Source: a virus. From it: 43,447 bases of DNA. Below are positions 19,672-27,967 of the stretch, one piece after another (within the stretch, counting starts at the first letter, position 1; each line of letters begins with the position of its first letter). The notes under the pieces were generated by a model. The model saw only the letters and a program-made list of their open reading frames with translations, searched no databases and was not told the origin of the DNA. The translations under genes and the position numbers were made by a program. The stretch covers positions 1-43,447 of IMG/VR virus record IMGVR_UViG_3300044617_000784; one strand, written 5' to 3'.

Positions 19672-21090
19672 TTAGTCTGGTAGATTGAGTTTCTTACCGG
19701 CGGCATTCATTCTCCTTGCAGCACCAGTATCTGGTCTTGGTGTTCTATCCCTTCTCAAATAACTGAGTAACCTAGCAGCTCTAGATCCTCTTCCAGATTG
19801 AGTTGAAGAAATTTCCCTACCAACTTTATCTAATAATTTATCACCTCTATTCAATTGCTTTCTCTTTACTGATGCTCTAGTAAGAGTAGATCCAGACTCT
19901 CCTTTTTTAGGGGCATCATTCTGTTTTGAAGAATTTTTTGATAGATCCTTTATGGCAAGATTATCACTGTTATGACCTGGCAATACTTTATCAAGTCTCT
20001 CTTGGTTATCAGGATTTGATGTCTTTCTCTGCAGGGGTTGTATGTGATCTTTACTTTGTTTAACTCCTGTGTTTTTTCCTATTTTTGATACTCTTTTGTT
20101 TATTCTCCTCATTCTAGTTTGTTCCGCATCATAAGCGGCCGCTGCTCTTTCATTTGGATTTGGTTTATCTATTTGTTTTTTTGCAGTATCACGAAGTTCA
20201 TCTTGAGAAACTTGTGTTTCCCTTTCTTTTTTAGTTCTTGTTGATCCCTGATTTTTTCTATCGGCAACAGTGCTAACTGCCCATCTTCTTTTGCCAGTTT
20301 TTTTATCAGTACCCTTTCCCCTCATCTGATATTTTACACCATCAAATTCTTTACTTGCAGGCCCCTTTCCTTCCTCTCTATCTTTTTGCCATTTCTTATA
20401 TTCTTCATCAGGAATGGGATGTTTTTTTGCTTCTAAAATAGTATAACACTCATATATAAATTCGCCAAAAGTTTTTCCATTAAAGGAATCACTTAGTTTT
20501 GCCATCTGAACACCAGTCTTTGGGTTTCTTTCGCCCATACCTAGTTTGCTATAAATTCTACCTCTTTGTTCTGCACCCTCCTCACCACTTCTACTTTTTT
20601 TACCCTTAGACTTGGCAGAATCAATAGAAGTTGGTGTATTTGTAGCAACGCCTTTTTTAGATTTTACTGCATCTTTAGCACCTTTAAGAGCACCAACAAA
20701 TTGTCTTGCTCTTTGTCCGGGATCTTTTACTTTAGATTTTGGAGAACCAACAGTAATATCATGAACTGGAGAATCTTTCTTAGCACCAGTTTTACCAAAC
20801 TGCTTTTTTAATTCTTTACTCTGCGGTTTATCCCCCTCTCTATGCTGCTTCCTTGCAGTATGAGCAGCATAGTCACCAGGAGACTTGTGAGTTCTTACCC
20901 AAACAGGAACATCCTTCCCACTTTTTTCTACTTTTGGATCTTGAATCGGACCTTTTTTTCTAAACCCAGCACGAGATACATCTCTTCTAGCGGCACCTTC
21001 GGAACCACGCATATTCATGGTTCCAGAAGGTCTAACCTTCTTTCCTACCATCAAAGTCCTTTCATCAAGTATTTCTTCTTGAAATCGCAT
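19672..21090 (-). CDS. Large basic protein with HNH-nuclease-like region, late-expressed
   Basis: 472 residues from ATG 21088-21090. I choose this over the in-frame GTG 12 nt upstream because the ATG stands exactly 20 nt from the late motif TATAAATA, as in the genes at 32793 and 33663. It is very rich in Lys, Arg, Gly and Ser, so largely disordered and probably DNA-binding. Residues about 344-392 read KQSKDHIQPLQRK, then GHNSDNLAIKDLSKNSSKQN, which looks like an HNH core (DH...N..N). An internal NGKTFGEFIYECYTILEA resembles the T4 internal-protein targeting start. A virion-packaged DNA-binding protein or nuclease is plausible, not proven. Confidence 0.6.
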   Translation of the reverse strand: MRFQEEILDERTLMVGKKVRPSGTMNMRGSEGAARRDVSRAGFRKKGPIQDPKVEKSGKDVPVWVRTHKSPGDYAAHTARKQHREGDKPQSKELKKQFGKTGAKKDSPVHDITVGSPKSKVKDPGQRARQFVGALKGAKDAVKSKKGVATNTPTSIDSAKSKGKKSRSGEEGAEQRGRIYSKLGMGERNPKTGVQMAKLSDSFNGKTFGEFIYECYTILEAKKHPIPDEEYKKWQKDREEGKGPASKEFDGVKYQMRGKGTDKKTGKRRWAVSTVADRKNQGSTRTKKERETQVSQDELRDTAKKQIDKPNPNERAAAAYDAEQTRMRRINKRVSKIGKNTGVKQSKDHIQPLQRKTSNPDNQERLDKVLPGHNSDNLAIKDLSKNSSKQNDAPKKGESGSTLTRASVKRKQLNRGDKLLDKVGREISSTQSGRGSRAARLLSYLRRDRTPRPDTGAARRMNAAGKKLNLPD

Positions 21091-21110
21091 TTTTATAGAC
21101 ACTTTTTAGA

Positions 21111-21118
21111 TATTTATA
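21111..21118 (-). promoter_or_regulatory. Late promoter TATAAATA
   Basis: A perfect T4-type late motif on the minus strand, 20 nt before the ATG at 21090. The 20-nt leader (CTAAAAAGT...TAAAA) closely matches the one at 33663. Confidence 0.8.
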
Positions 21119-21123
21119 AAAAA

Positions 21124-21146
21124 AGAGGAGTAGCAACCACTCCTCT
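21124..21146 (-). terminator. Terminator of the RlpA-like gene
   Basis: An 8-bp stem AGAGGAGT/ACTCCTCT (21124-21131, 21139-21146) with a 7-nt loop, then T on the minus strand running into the late promoter at 21111. Confidence 0.85.
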
Positions 21147-21169
21147 GTATTTATTCAGTTTTTAGATCG

Positions 21170-21532
21170 TCATACCCGTGAGTAACAGATTCTGGCGACT
21201 CCTTGACTTGGTGAAGCAATAGAAGAGAATGCACCATAAGACAGGTCAAGGTCTCGACCAGCAATATAAGGTCCGCGATCATTAACACGCACAATTGTAG
21301 ACTTGCCATTTGATTGATTGGTTACACGCAATCTAGTTCCAAAAGGAAGCCATCTATGTGCTACTGATTTACCATAAGCATTAAATTGTTCTCCGTTGGC
21401 AGTTGTCTGCCCGTGATATCCGTCACCAATACCATAATGTGATGCAAGGGAACATCCGCTTGCTGCCTTTGCTTGCAGGGGTGCTAGTCCTGAAATAGCA
21501 ACGGCAAGAATTGAAATTGTTTTGAAAAGCAT
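21170..21532 (-). CDS. RlpA-like secreted double-psi beta-barrel protein
   Basis: 120 residues. A signal peptide (MLFKTISILAVAISGLAPLQ AKA-A) is followed by a compact DPBB domain: SLASHYGIGDGYHGQTTANG, then GTRLRVTN, VRVNDRGPYIAGRDLDLSYG. These are the RlpA blocks (N-D-R-G-P, R-x-x-D-L-S). RlpA of Pseudomonas cuts denuded glycan strands; other relatives only bind peptidoglycan. Exported to the periplasm, it might loosen the wall before lysis or ease virion exit. No SPOR domain is attached, so it is a minimal form. Confidence 0.88.
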   Translation of the reverse strand: MLFKTISILAVAISGLAPLQAKAASGCSLASHYGIGDGYHGQTTANGEQFNAYGKSVAHRWLPFGTRLRVTNQSNGKSTIVRVNDRGPYIAGRDLDLSYGAFSSIASPSQGVARICYSRV

Positions 21533-21633
21533 TAAAATTAGTTGAACTCTACATCCGTATAGAGAAAGGGGTGTACCTCTTTCTCAAGAGGCAATCTCCA
21601 CGGCTCTAAATCAAAATCAAAGTCTCATAACAA

Positions 21634-21660
21634 AAAACCCTGCTCATAACAGGGATTTTT
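21634..21660. terminator. Bidirectional terminator hairpin
   Basis: Stem CCCTG/CAGGG (21638-21642, 21650-21654) flanked by an A-run on the left and a T-run on the right, so it can act on both strands. On the minus strand it ends the gene at 21701. Confidence 0.7.
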
Positions 21661-21700
21661 ACATAATAAGTTAATATTTAGGATTTGTCAAGGGTTTGGT

Positions 21701-22003
21701 TTACCGAATATCGATTTCCTGATCTCCCCAACCCTCTTCCTCTAAGCAAAGATAATCAAGTTCTTTGGTTCCATAAGGAATATTAATCCATTCATCAAAT
21801 TCTGCAGCAAGTGCCCGTGCATTTTTATGACGATCTGCATCATGAAGCAGTTGAATTTTCTCAAGTGCCCAATCACGAATCTGCACCACAGGTTCAATCT
21901 GTGTTTCCATAGTAATCTTTTCGGAAGTAGGTTCATCCACTATAGGAGCACTTGGTTTTCTAGTCAAGAACCAATTGATAATTTTTAGTAATCTTAAAAA
22001 CAT
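21701..22003 (-). CDS. Unknown protein with hydrophobic N-terminus, 100 aa
   Basis: The first 15 residues (MFLRLLKIINWFLTR) are hydrophobic and could be a short membrane anchor. A Pro/Glu-rich linker follows, then an acidic helical domain (METQIEPVVQIRDWALEKIQ..., ALAAEFDEWIN, EEEGWGDQEIDIR). Met32 is an alternative start that would remove the anchor. Its 5' side is directly next to the inserted homing endonuclease on the other strand, so its original promoter region may have been disturbed. No family recognised. Confidence 0.65.
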   Translation of the reverse strand: MFLRLLKIINWFLTRKPSAPIVDEPTSEKITMETQIEPVVQIRDWALEKIQLLHDADRHKNARALAAEFDEWINIPYGTKELDYLCLEEEGWGDQEIDIR

Positions 22004-22009
22004 TTTCAG

Positions 22010-22017
22010 TATAAATA
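22010..22017 (+). promoter_or_regulatory. Late promoter TATAAATA for the homing endonuclease
   Basis: A perfect late motif on the plus strand, 24 nt before the ATG at 22042 (6 nt before the ATG at 22024). The favoured start is therefore 22042. Confidence 0.7.
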
Positions 22018-22041
22018 GTTTTAATGGTAGAAAGTATTTTT

Positions 22042-22743
22042 ATGACTTGGAGATATAACGACGAAGATTTTATGGAAACTCCAAAAGGTATGGAGGGATT
22101 TGTTTATTTAATAACAAATTTAACTAACGAAAGAAAATATATTGGAAAAAAATCTTTTTGGACAAGACGAAAAGATAAAAAAACAGGAAGAAGAAAAACC
22201 AAAGAAAGTGATTGGAAAAATTATTTTGGTTCTTGTGATGAACTAAATGAAGATGTAAAACTTCTTGGTGGGGATAATTTTTTAAGAGAAATATTATATC
22301 TGTGCCCACATAAAAAATCTATGTCTTATTATGAAACATATGAACAATTTAGAAGAGATGTTCTTTTGACTGATGAATATTATAACACAAATATAGAAGG
22401 TAGATTTTTCGTGAGTGAAAGAGAAGGAATATACGAAGTTGTTTTAAGAAATGATAAATTTAGAGAAGATAAAAGAAAACTTATGACTGGAGATAATAAT
22501 CCAGCAAAAAGACCAGAAGTTAGACAAAAATTAAGTGAAATGTTTTCTGGAGAAGGAAATCCTATGTATGGAAAAAAACTTACAGAGGAGCATAAAAAAA
22601 CACTCACAACATCCAGAAATGTAAAAGTGAGTGATGGGACAACCACTTGGGAAACTGTTACTTCATATATTAAGGAAAATAGGATAGGATTTCAAAAATA
22701 TAAAAAATTATTAGAAGAGGGAACTATATTTTTGATTTCATAG
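22042..22743 (+). CDS. GIY-YIG homing endonuclease
   Basis: 233 residues from ATG 22042; an ATG at 22024 would add six residues. The GIY-YIG core is at the N-terminus: EGFVYLITNLTNERKYIGKK with the basic RRKTKESDWKNYFGS behind. The C-terminal half has a DNA-binding NUMOD3 repeat pattern (GDNNPAKRPEVRQKLSEMFS and GEGNPMYGKKLTEEHKKTL). Such T4 Seg-type enzymes cut a related phage genome and copy themselves in by repair. It is on the opposite strand to its neighbours, strongly A-rich, and abuts the gene at 22744 without overlap. This is a mobile gene, likely a recent insertion near nrdB. Confidence 0.92.
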   Translation: MTWRYNDEDFMETPKGMEGFVYLITNLTNERKYIGKKSFWTRRKDKKTGRRKTKESDWKNYFGSCDELNEDVKLLGGDNFLREILYLCPHKKSMSYYETYEQFRRDVLLTDEYYNTNIEGRFFVSEREGIYEVVLRNDKFREDKRKLMTGDNNPAKRPEVRQKLSEMFSGEGNPMYGKKLTEEHKKTLTTSRNVKVSDGTTTWETVTSYIKENRIGFQKYKKLLEEGTIFLIS

Positions 22744-22899
22744 TCAATATCTGTACTCATCAATTATATCAAGGACTTCGTTGATGTATTTATGGGCAAG
22801 TCCTTTAGAGTCCCAACTCGGTTGGTCTCGATACAATCTATCTTTTAATTTTAGTACACGAACTTTTATTTCGTCTTTAGTCAGTTGATTCTTAGGCAT
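22744..22899 (-). CDS. Small unknown protein behind nrdB, 51 aa
   Basis: From ATG 22897-22899: MPKNQLTKDEIKVRVLKLKD..., then GLAHKYINEVLDIIDEYRY. A charged helical protein that could pair as a coiled coil. The ATG follows directly behind the T-tract of the nrdB terminator, so it is expressed by read-through or by a promoter I could not find. Its stop codon (22744-22746) is adjacent to the stop of the convergent homing endonuclease gene. No family recognised. Confidence 0.65.
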   Translation of the reverse strand: MPKNQLTKDEIKVRVLKLKDRLYRDQPSWDSKGLAHKYINEVLDIIDEYRY

Positions 22900-22906
22900 A
22901 AAAAAG

Positions 22907-22924
22907 GGGGAGATTGCTCTCCCC
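22907..22924 (-). terminator. Terminator behind nrdB
   Basis: A 7-bp stem GGGGAGA/TCTCCCC (22907-22913, 22918-22924) with a 4-nt loop TTGC and a six-T tract on the minus strand. It ends the primase-nrdA-nrdB transcript. Confidence 0.85.
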
Positions 22925-22930
22925 TATCTA

Positions 22931-24118
22931 TCAAAGTTTGAAACCACTGAAGGTATCTTTCTTTACATCTTGTTTTATTCCACCAACCACATAACTTTCT
23001 ACTTCCGTTTCCTGGGGTGCCACCTGGAGACCTTTAGAGGAAATCCAGTGCTGAGTCCAAGGAAGTGGATTATTGTTTGCTGCAATATCGTATTGGGGTT
23101 TCAACCCAATTGATTTAAGTCTTCTGTTTGCGATCCACTCTACGTATTGCTGAAGAAGTTTATCATTAAGTCCAATCATGCTTCCATCTTTGAACAGATA
23201 GTCTGCCCAACGTTTTTCTTCATTTACTGCACGATCAAACATAGCATATGTCCACTCTTCTTCCTCCTTCATGATTTGCTTCATCTCAGGATCATCACCC
23301 TCTTTCCACTTATTCAGAATATTTTGGGTGATTGCTAAGTGTTGATTTTCGTCTCTTGCGATAAGAGAGATGATCTTAGCTGATCCTTCCATAAGCTTAA
23401 GTTCACCGAATGCGAAAGAACAAGCAAAACTAACGTAGAACCGAATACCCTCAAGAATGTTAACGTTGGCGACTGCTCTATAGAGTTTTCTTTTAACATC
23501 GTTAATTGTTTCTTTTGCGTATGAAACTCCCTCAAGATTGTGTAACCAGGCATCGGATACACCATACTGCTGTGCTGATTGAATAAAGTCATCATACGAT
23601 TCAGTCACACTCTTAGCACGTTCAAGAATACGATTGTCGTTGATAATAGTATCAAACACCTCAGAAGGATCTGAGTATACATTCTTGATGATGTAAGTGT
23701 AGGAACGACTATGGATCATCTCCATAAATCCCCACACTTCCATACATGCCTCAAGTTCTGGTAAAGAACAATAAGGAATAAATGCCATGCCAGGACCACG
23801 ACCCTGAACAGAATCAAGCATGATCTGATACTTCAAATTAGAAGTATAGATATGCTTCTGCTCTGGTCGTAGTGTGTGATAATCTCCACGATCCTTCTGG
23901 AGAGAAACCTCCTCGGGTCTCCAGAAGTATCCTAATTGTTGAGTAGTCAGTTTATCAAAGACGGGATATTTGTAGGAATCATATCTCTGAACTCCAAGAG
24001 GTTTACCAAAAAACATAGGTTGTTTCTTGGTATTCACTTGCTCAGTGTTAAAAACAGTCATACCTTTGACTGAAGTAGTTTTCTCCACAGAAGAAACCTT
24101 AAACTGCACAGGATTCAC
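22931..24118 (-). CDS. nrdB: Ribonucleotide reductase class I, beta subunit
   Basis: 395 residues. The metal-site residues appear in order: LPELEACMEVWGFMEMIHSR (Glu/His ligands), FACSFAFGELKLMEGSAKII (Glu), and ARDENQHLAITQNIL (E and H ligands). The C-terminal tail DTFSGFKL is the peptide that docks into the alpha subunit. The first codon is GTG 24116-24118, overlapping the end of nrdA by 20 nt; the ATG at MTVFNTEQ is an alternative. It holds the radical cofactor that starts ribonucleotide reduction, providing dNTPs for phage replication. Confidence 0.95.
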   Translation of the reverse strand: MNPVQFKVSSVEKTTSVKGMTVFNTEQVNTKKQPMFFGKPLGVQRYDSYKYPVFDKLTTQQLGYFWRPEEVSLQKDRGDYHTLRPEQKHIYTSNLKYQIMLDSVQGRGPGMAFIPYCSLPELEACMEVWGFMEMIHSRSYTYIIKNVYSDPSEVFDTIINDNRILERAKSVTESYDDFIQSAQQYGVSDAWLHNLEGVSYAKETINDVKRKLYRAVANVNILEGIRFYVSFACSFAFGELKLMEGSAKIISLIARDENQHLAITQNILNKWKEGDDPEMKQIMKEEEEWTYAMFDRAVNEEKRWADYLFKDGSMIGLNDKLLQQYVEWIANRRLKSIGLKPQYDIAANNNPLPWTQHWISSKGLQVAPQETEVESYVVGGIKQDVKKDTFSGFKL

Positions 24119-26399
24119 ACTCTCCCTCCTCTACTGAACTTAACTCATTAATTAGATTTTCCAATTCGGATTTCTTTTCTTCCACAATTTCATCAGTTTT
24201 AATATCGTAAGTATTCTGATAATAGGAATTTTTCCATCCGTACTTGTATGTAGTCAAGAAGTCATTTGCCATTACAGACACTGGAACTTCATTATCTGGA
24301 TAATTTTCTGGATTATAACTCCAGTTACCAGAAATAGCTTGATCGAAGAACTTTTGCATTACTGCAACGATATTAATATATCCTTCATTAGATTTCATAT
24401 CCCACAACAGGGTGTAATGATTCTTCAGTGTAGCATACTGTGGAACAATCTGCTTAAGAGGTCCTTTCTTGGATTTCTTAATGGACAAGAATCCACGAGG
24501 TGGTTCAATTCCATTTGTTGCGTTTGACACAACGGAACTGCTCTCCGATGGCATTTGTGCGGACAGTGTTGAGTGCCTGAGACCGTGTTCCTGGATAGAT
24601 GCTCTAAGAGTTTCCCAATCATGCTGAAGTGAAATAGAAGAGATTTCGTCTACATCTTGCTTGTATGTGTCGATAGGAAGAATTCCATCGGCATACTTAG
24701 TACGACCAAAGTTTTCGCAGTATCCTTTCTCTTTAGCAAGTTGATTAGATGCTTTCAGAAGATAATACTGGAAGGACTCGGAGAGACCATGAACTGCATC
24801 CCATGCTTCTTGTGATGAATAATCATAACCGAGTTTGGCAAGATAATGTGCCAAACCAATATAACCAATTCCAAGGGACCTACGTGCCTTTGTAGCAAGT
24901 TCTGCAGCACGTACAGGATACTTCTGATAGTCAATCAATTCATCTAATCCACGAACTGAAAGATCACAGAGATCCTCAAGTTCTTCATCAGACTTAACCT
25001 TACCCACATTAATGGCAGAGAGAATGCACAGAGCAATCTCACCATTCTCATCATCAATATGTTGAATAGGATAAGTTGGGAGTGTAATCTCTTGACACAA
25101 GTTGCTCATCTCAACTTTATCCTTGAAGGATGAGTGAGAGTTGCAGTGATCAATATTCATAATGTAGATGCGACCTGTCTCCGCACGTTCCTTGAGAAGA
25201 TTAAGAATGAGTTCCTGTGCCTTAACAATTTTTTTCTTAACGGACGGATCCTTTTCATATGCACAGTAGAGATCATCAAAATCAGAGAGTCCAAATCGAT
25301 CATAAAGTCCAGGTACATCATGCGGGGAGAAAAGCGTAATCTCACCATCCTGAATGAACCTCTCATAGAAGAGTTTGCTGATCTGAATGCTGTAATCAAG
25401 TTTACGAACACGATTGTCCTCCGTACCCTTATTATTCTTGAGAACCAGAATGTCCTCTATTTCTTGGTGCCAGATTGGGAAGTGGACTGTCGCGGATCCA
25501 CCTCGTATGCCATTTTGCGTGCAACATCTGACAGTTGCTTCAAACTTCTTGAGAAATGGTACAACACCCGTGTGTTGAACTTCTCCCCCTCTGATTTTGC
25601 TGTTGATGCCACGGATCCTACCAGCGTTGATGCCGATTCCCGCCCTCTGCGCAACGTATCTACCAATAGCCATATCAGAGCTAAAGATAGAATCGAGGGT
25701 GTCATCAACATCAACAAGAACACAACTAGCAAATTGTCTAAGTGGTGTTCGCACTCCCGCCATGATTGGTGTGGGGATGTTGATTTTGTGTTTGGAGATT
25801 GCGTCATAATACCTCTTGACATATGACATACGGGTTTCTTTGGGATACTCTGCAAAGATAGTCAGAGCAATCATCATGTACATAAACTGTGGGGTTTCAT
25901 ATACACCACCACTGCTTCGATCTTGCACGAGGTACTTATCAACAACCTGACGCAATCCAGCATAAGTAAACAAAAAGTCACGGTCATGATCAATAAATGA
26001 TTCCGCACGTTCAATATCTTCTTGAGAATACTTATTATAGATATCACTATCGTAAACCTCAGCAGAAACACAATCAATAATGTGTTGCTCCATAGTAGGA
26101 AGTTCTTTCATCTTCCCATAGAGTTGCTTGCGAACAGCAAAGAGAAGTAAACGTGCAGCAACATATTGATAATTAGGATGCTCAAGATCAATCAAATCGG
26201 ATGCACTGCGAATCAGGATCTCTTGAATCTCTGAAGTTGTTATTCCATCATAAAATTGAATACCTGACTTCATCTCAACTTGACTTGCAGAGACCCCTGC
26301 AAGACCCTTACATGCCTCTTCAACCATCACATGCATCTTATCGAGATCAATACTCTCAATAGATCCATTTCTCTTTGTAACCTTTAGACCGTTGCTCAT
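24099..26399 (-). CDS. nrdA: Ribonucleotide reductase class I, alpha subunit
   Basis: 766 residues, near the normal NrdA length. N-terminal ATP-cone (VTKRNGSIESIDLDKMHVMV...), active-site loop FASCVLVDVDDTLDSIF with the first redox Cys, NLCQEITLP with the radical loop LCILSAINVG, SAQMPSESSSVVSNATNGIEPPRG, and the C-terminal Cys pair in GECESCAV that is re-reduced by thioredoxin/glutaredoxin. The intact ATP-cone suggests dATP feedback control, often lost in phage enzymes. Its start overlaps the primase stop by 4 nt (ATGA). Confidence 0.96.
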   Translation of the reverse strand: MSNGLKVTKRNGSIESIDLDKMHVMVEEACKGLAGVSASQVEMKSGIQFYDGITTSEIQEILIRSASDLIDLEHPNYQYVAARLLLFAVRKQLYGKMKELPTMEQHIIDCVSAEVYDSDIYNKYSQEDIERAESFIDHDRDFLFTYAGLRQVVDKYLVQDRSSGGVYETPQFMYMMIALTIFAEYPKETRMSYVKRYYDAISKHKINIPTPIMAGVRTPLRQFASCVLVDVDDTLDSIFSSDMAIGRYVAQRAGIGINAGRIRGINSKIRGGEVQHTGVVPFLKKFEATVRCCTQNGIRGGSATVHFPIWHQEIEDILVLKNNKGTEDNRVRKLDYSIQISKLFYERFIQDGEITLFSPHDVPGLYDRFGLSDFDDLYCAYEKDPSVKKKIVKAQELILNLLKERAETGRIYIMNIDHCNSHSSFKDKVEMSNLCQEITLPTYPIQHIDDENGEIALCILSAINVGKVKSDEELEDLCDLSVRGLDELIDYQKYPVRAAELATKARRSLGIGYIGLAHYLAKLGYDYSSQEAWDAVHGLSESFQYYLLKASNQLAKEKGYCENFGRTKYADGILPIDTYKQDVDEISSISLQHDWETLRASIQEHGLRHSTLSAQMPSESSSVVSNATNGIEPPRGFLSIKKSKKGPLKQIVPQYATLKNHYTLLWDMKSNEGYINIVAVMQKFFDQAISGNWSYNPENYPDNEVPVSVMANDFLTTYKYGWKNSYYQNTYDIKTDEIVEEKKSELENLINELSSVEEGECESCAV

Positions 26400-27364
26400 A
26401 TTTTCTTCCAGGTGGTAAATTTGAGTTTTGCTTCTAGACCAGAATAGGTATTAGATTCTATCATAGATTGAACATCAAGTCCAGATAGAACCATATCATT
26501 AATATCTTTTTGAGTCACTGTGGTTGGATAAATGACGACGGATTCTCCACTCTCAATTTTAGATTGGATTCTCCTGACGATTTCTGCATTACGTGGTTCG
26601 TTATCGTAAATCCAAACACGCCTGCTAATACCCCACTTATCAATATCACCATCAGCTCCACACATAGCAATTGAGTTGCGAACGAATGTTGAGTCAAATG
26701 GACCTTCGGTGATGTATACAATTTGATTTTTTTCGACTTCATCAAGACCATAGATTTTTGGTGCGTCATCATTAAGCATCACAGTAATGTATTTAATCTT
26801 TGATGGACCGAGTGCTCTTCCCTGAAATCCGACTAAGGTATCTTGATAGAACAAAGGAATAATAATCCTTGGTTCATCTTTAACTGTAGAGTCAAATGTG
26901 AGTTTTAAAGAGTTGGTCCACTCCTTAAATTTTTCAGTGTAATAAAATTTATAAGGGTTTAGTTTTCTTCTTTCCAGATATGCCCTTGAGTCAGGATTTT
27001 CTGATGCTCTTGGCAAATCCAACTTTGGTTTGAACTTGGGAGTTTCAAACTTAAACTCTGGTTCATCAACGACAAAGTTTTTTCCTGTAGTTCCCTCTTT
27101 AAATTTTTCAAATGTATATTGCTTGTGAGTGTTAATATCTAGTTGTTTTAAAAAATTATTGAAAGATATATTCAGACCACAGTTGTGGCACTTAAAGTTT
27201 GTATTGTTTTTGACTTGATATAGGTATCCTCGTGCTTTATTCTTATTCTTCTGAGAATCTCCACAAATAGGGCACCGAAAATTAAAAAGATTATTCTTTA
27301 CTTTTTTAAATTTCTGAAGTCGTGGAGAAATCAAATTGATGTACTTAACATCAACAAAATCCAT
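26396..27364 (-). CDS. DNA primase, gp61 type
   Basis: 322 residues from ATG 27362-27364 (a TTG two codons upstream overlaps the preceding stop). N-terminal zinc finger FRCPICGDSQ with FKCHNCGLN (four Cys). A TOPRIM-like catalytic part follows, with IVYITEGPFDSTFVRNSIAM (the conserved Glu), GDIDKWG and VWIYDNEPRN (acidic DxD-like pair). It makes RNA primers for lagging strands together with gp41 helicase (encoded at 34518). It sits in one transcript with nrdA and nrdB, linking priming to dNTP supply. Confidence 0.9.
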   Translation of the reverse strand: MDFVDVKYINLISPRLQKFKKVKNNLFNFRCPICGDSQKNKNKARGYLYQVKNNTNFKCHNCGLNISFNNFLKQLDINTHKQYTFEKFKEGTTGKNFVVDEPEFKFETPKFKPKLDLPRASENPDSRAYLERRKLNPYKFYYTEKFKEWTNSLKLTFDSTVKDEPRIIIPLFYQDTLVGFQGRALGPSKIKYITVMLNDDAPKIYGLDEVEKNQIVYITEGPFDSTFVRNSIAMCGADGDIDKWGISRRVWIYDNEPRNAEIVRRIQSKIESGESVVIYPTTVTQKDINDMVLSGLDVQSMIESNTYSGLEAKLKFTTWKKI

Positions 27365-27366
27365 AA

Positions 27367-27750
27367 TCAAGCCTTAAAGTTGCGTTGCTCTATTATAGAT
27401 GCCTGAGGTTCTAATGTCAAGATTTCTATGACACGGGTATTGTTGACAAGAAAAGTTATGCAGGCAATTGCTCCGATTGCCATCCAAACTCTCTTCTCTA
27501 TCGTTTGTACTCTTGTAATAAGTGCGTCATAATCCCTGTCAACTTTATCACGGAGTTTGTCAATTTTAGCAAAGAGTATAGTGTCGGTTTCCTCTTGCTT
27601 GGTGATCCTTTGCTCATGGACCGCGAGCATCTTAGTTACATTACTATTTACTTCACTTAATTTTTCAATAGCATCATCTATCTTGACGATGATATCTTTA
27701 AGATCTTCTAGTTTTTGTTCTAAGATTGCTACTTTAATTTCTTCGGCCAT
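27367..27750 (-). CDS. Coiled-coil protein with one membrane span, 127 aa
   Basis: Residues 1-85 are a nearly perfect heptad coil (KVAILEQKLEDLKDIIVKID..., KIDKLRDKVDRDYDAL), followed by one membrane helix (RVWMAIGAIACITFLVNN) and a short tail. The layout is like the haemolysin XhlA group that works with holins, but T4 phages use a different holin, so this is only a resemblance. It could be a lysis accessory protein or a membrane tether. Overlaps its neighbours by 17 nt upstream. Confidence 0.75.
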   Translation of the reverse strand: MAEEIKVAILEQKLEDLKDIIVKIDDAIEKLSEVNSNVTKMLAVHEQRITKQEETDTILFAKIDKLRDKVDRDYDALITRVQTIEKRVWMAIGAIACITFLVNNTRVIEILTLEPQASIIEQRNFKA

Positions 27751-27967
27751 GGGAGGATTTGAGGTAATCTAACCATTTTTTGCGAGATCCAGGTCCACCT
27801 TTAGAATAAGTTTTAACAAACTTTCTAGGTAAAAAAAACATTTTTGGACTTCTACCAGCAACTGGACCTGCTGGATCAGAAGAACTGGAAAATCCACCAG
27901 AAGTTCCAGGAGCATTTGCAACCATTTGCTCTCTAATCATTTGAATAATTCTATCAAGTTTGTTCAT
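27734..27967 (-). CDS. Small basic unknown protein, 77 aa
   Basis: A helical start (MNKLDRIIQMIREQMVANAP), a flexible Gly/Ser-rich middle (GTSGGFSSSSDPAGPVAGRS), and a basic end (FFLPRKFVKTYSKGGPGSRK..., SSHGRRN). The mix looks like small T4-type structural or DNA-binding proteins. It overlaps both neighbours (14 and 17 nt), as part of the 28346-22931 transcript. No family recognised. Confidence 0.75.
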   Translation of the reverse strand: MNKLDRIIQMIREQMVANAPGTSGGFSSSSDPAGPVAGRSPKMFFLPRKFVKTYSKGGPGSRKKWLDYLKSSHGRRN

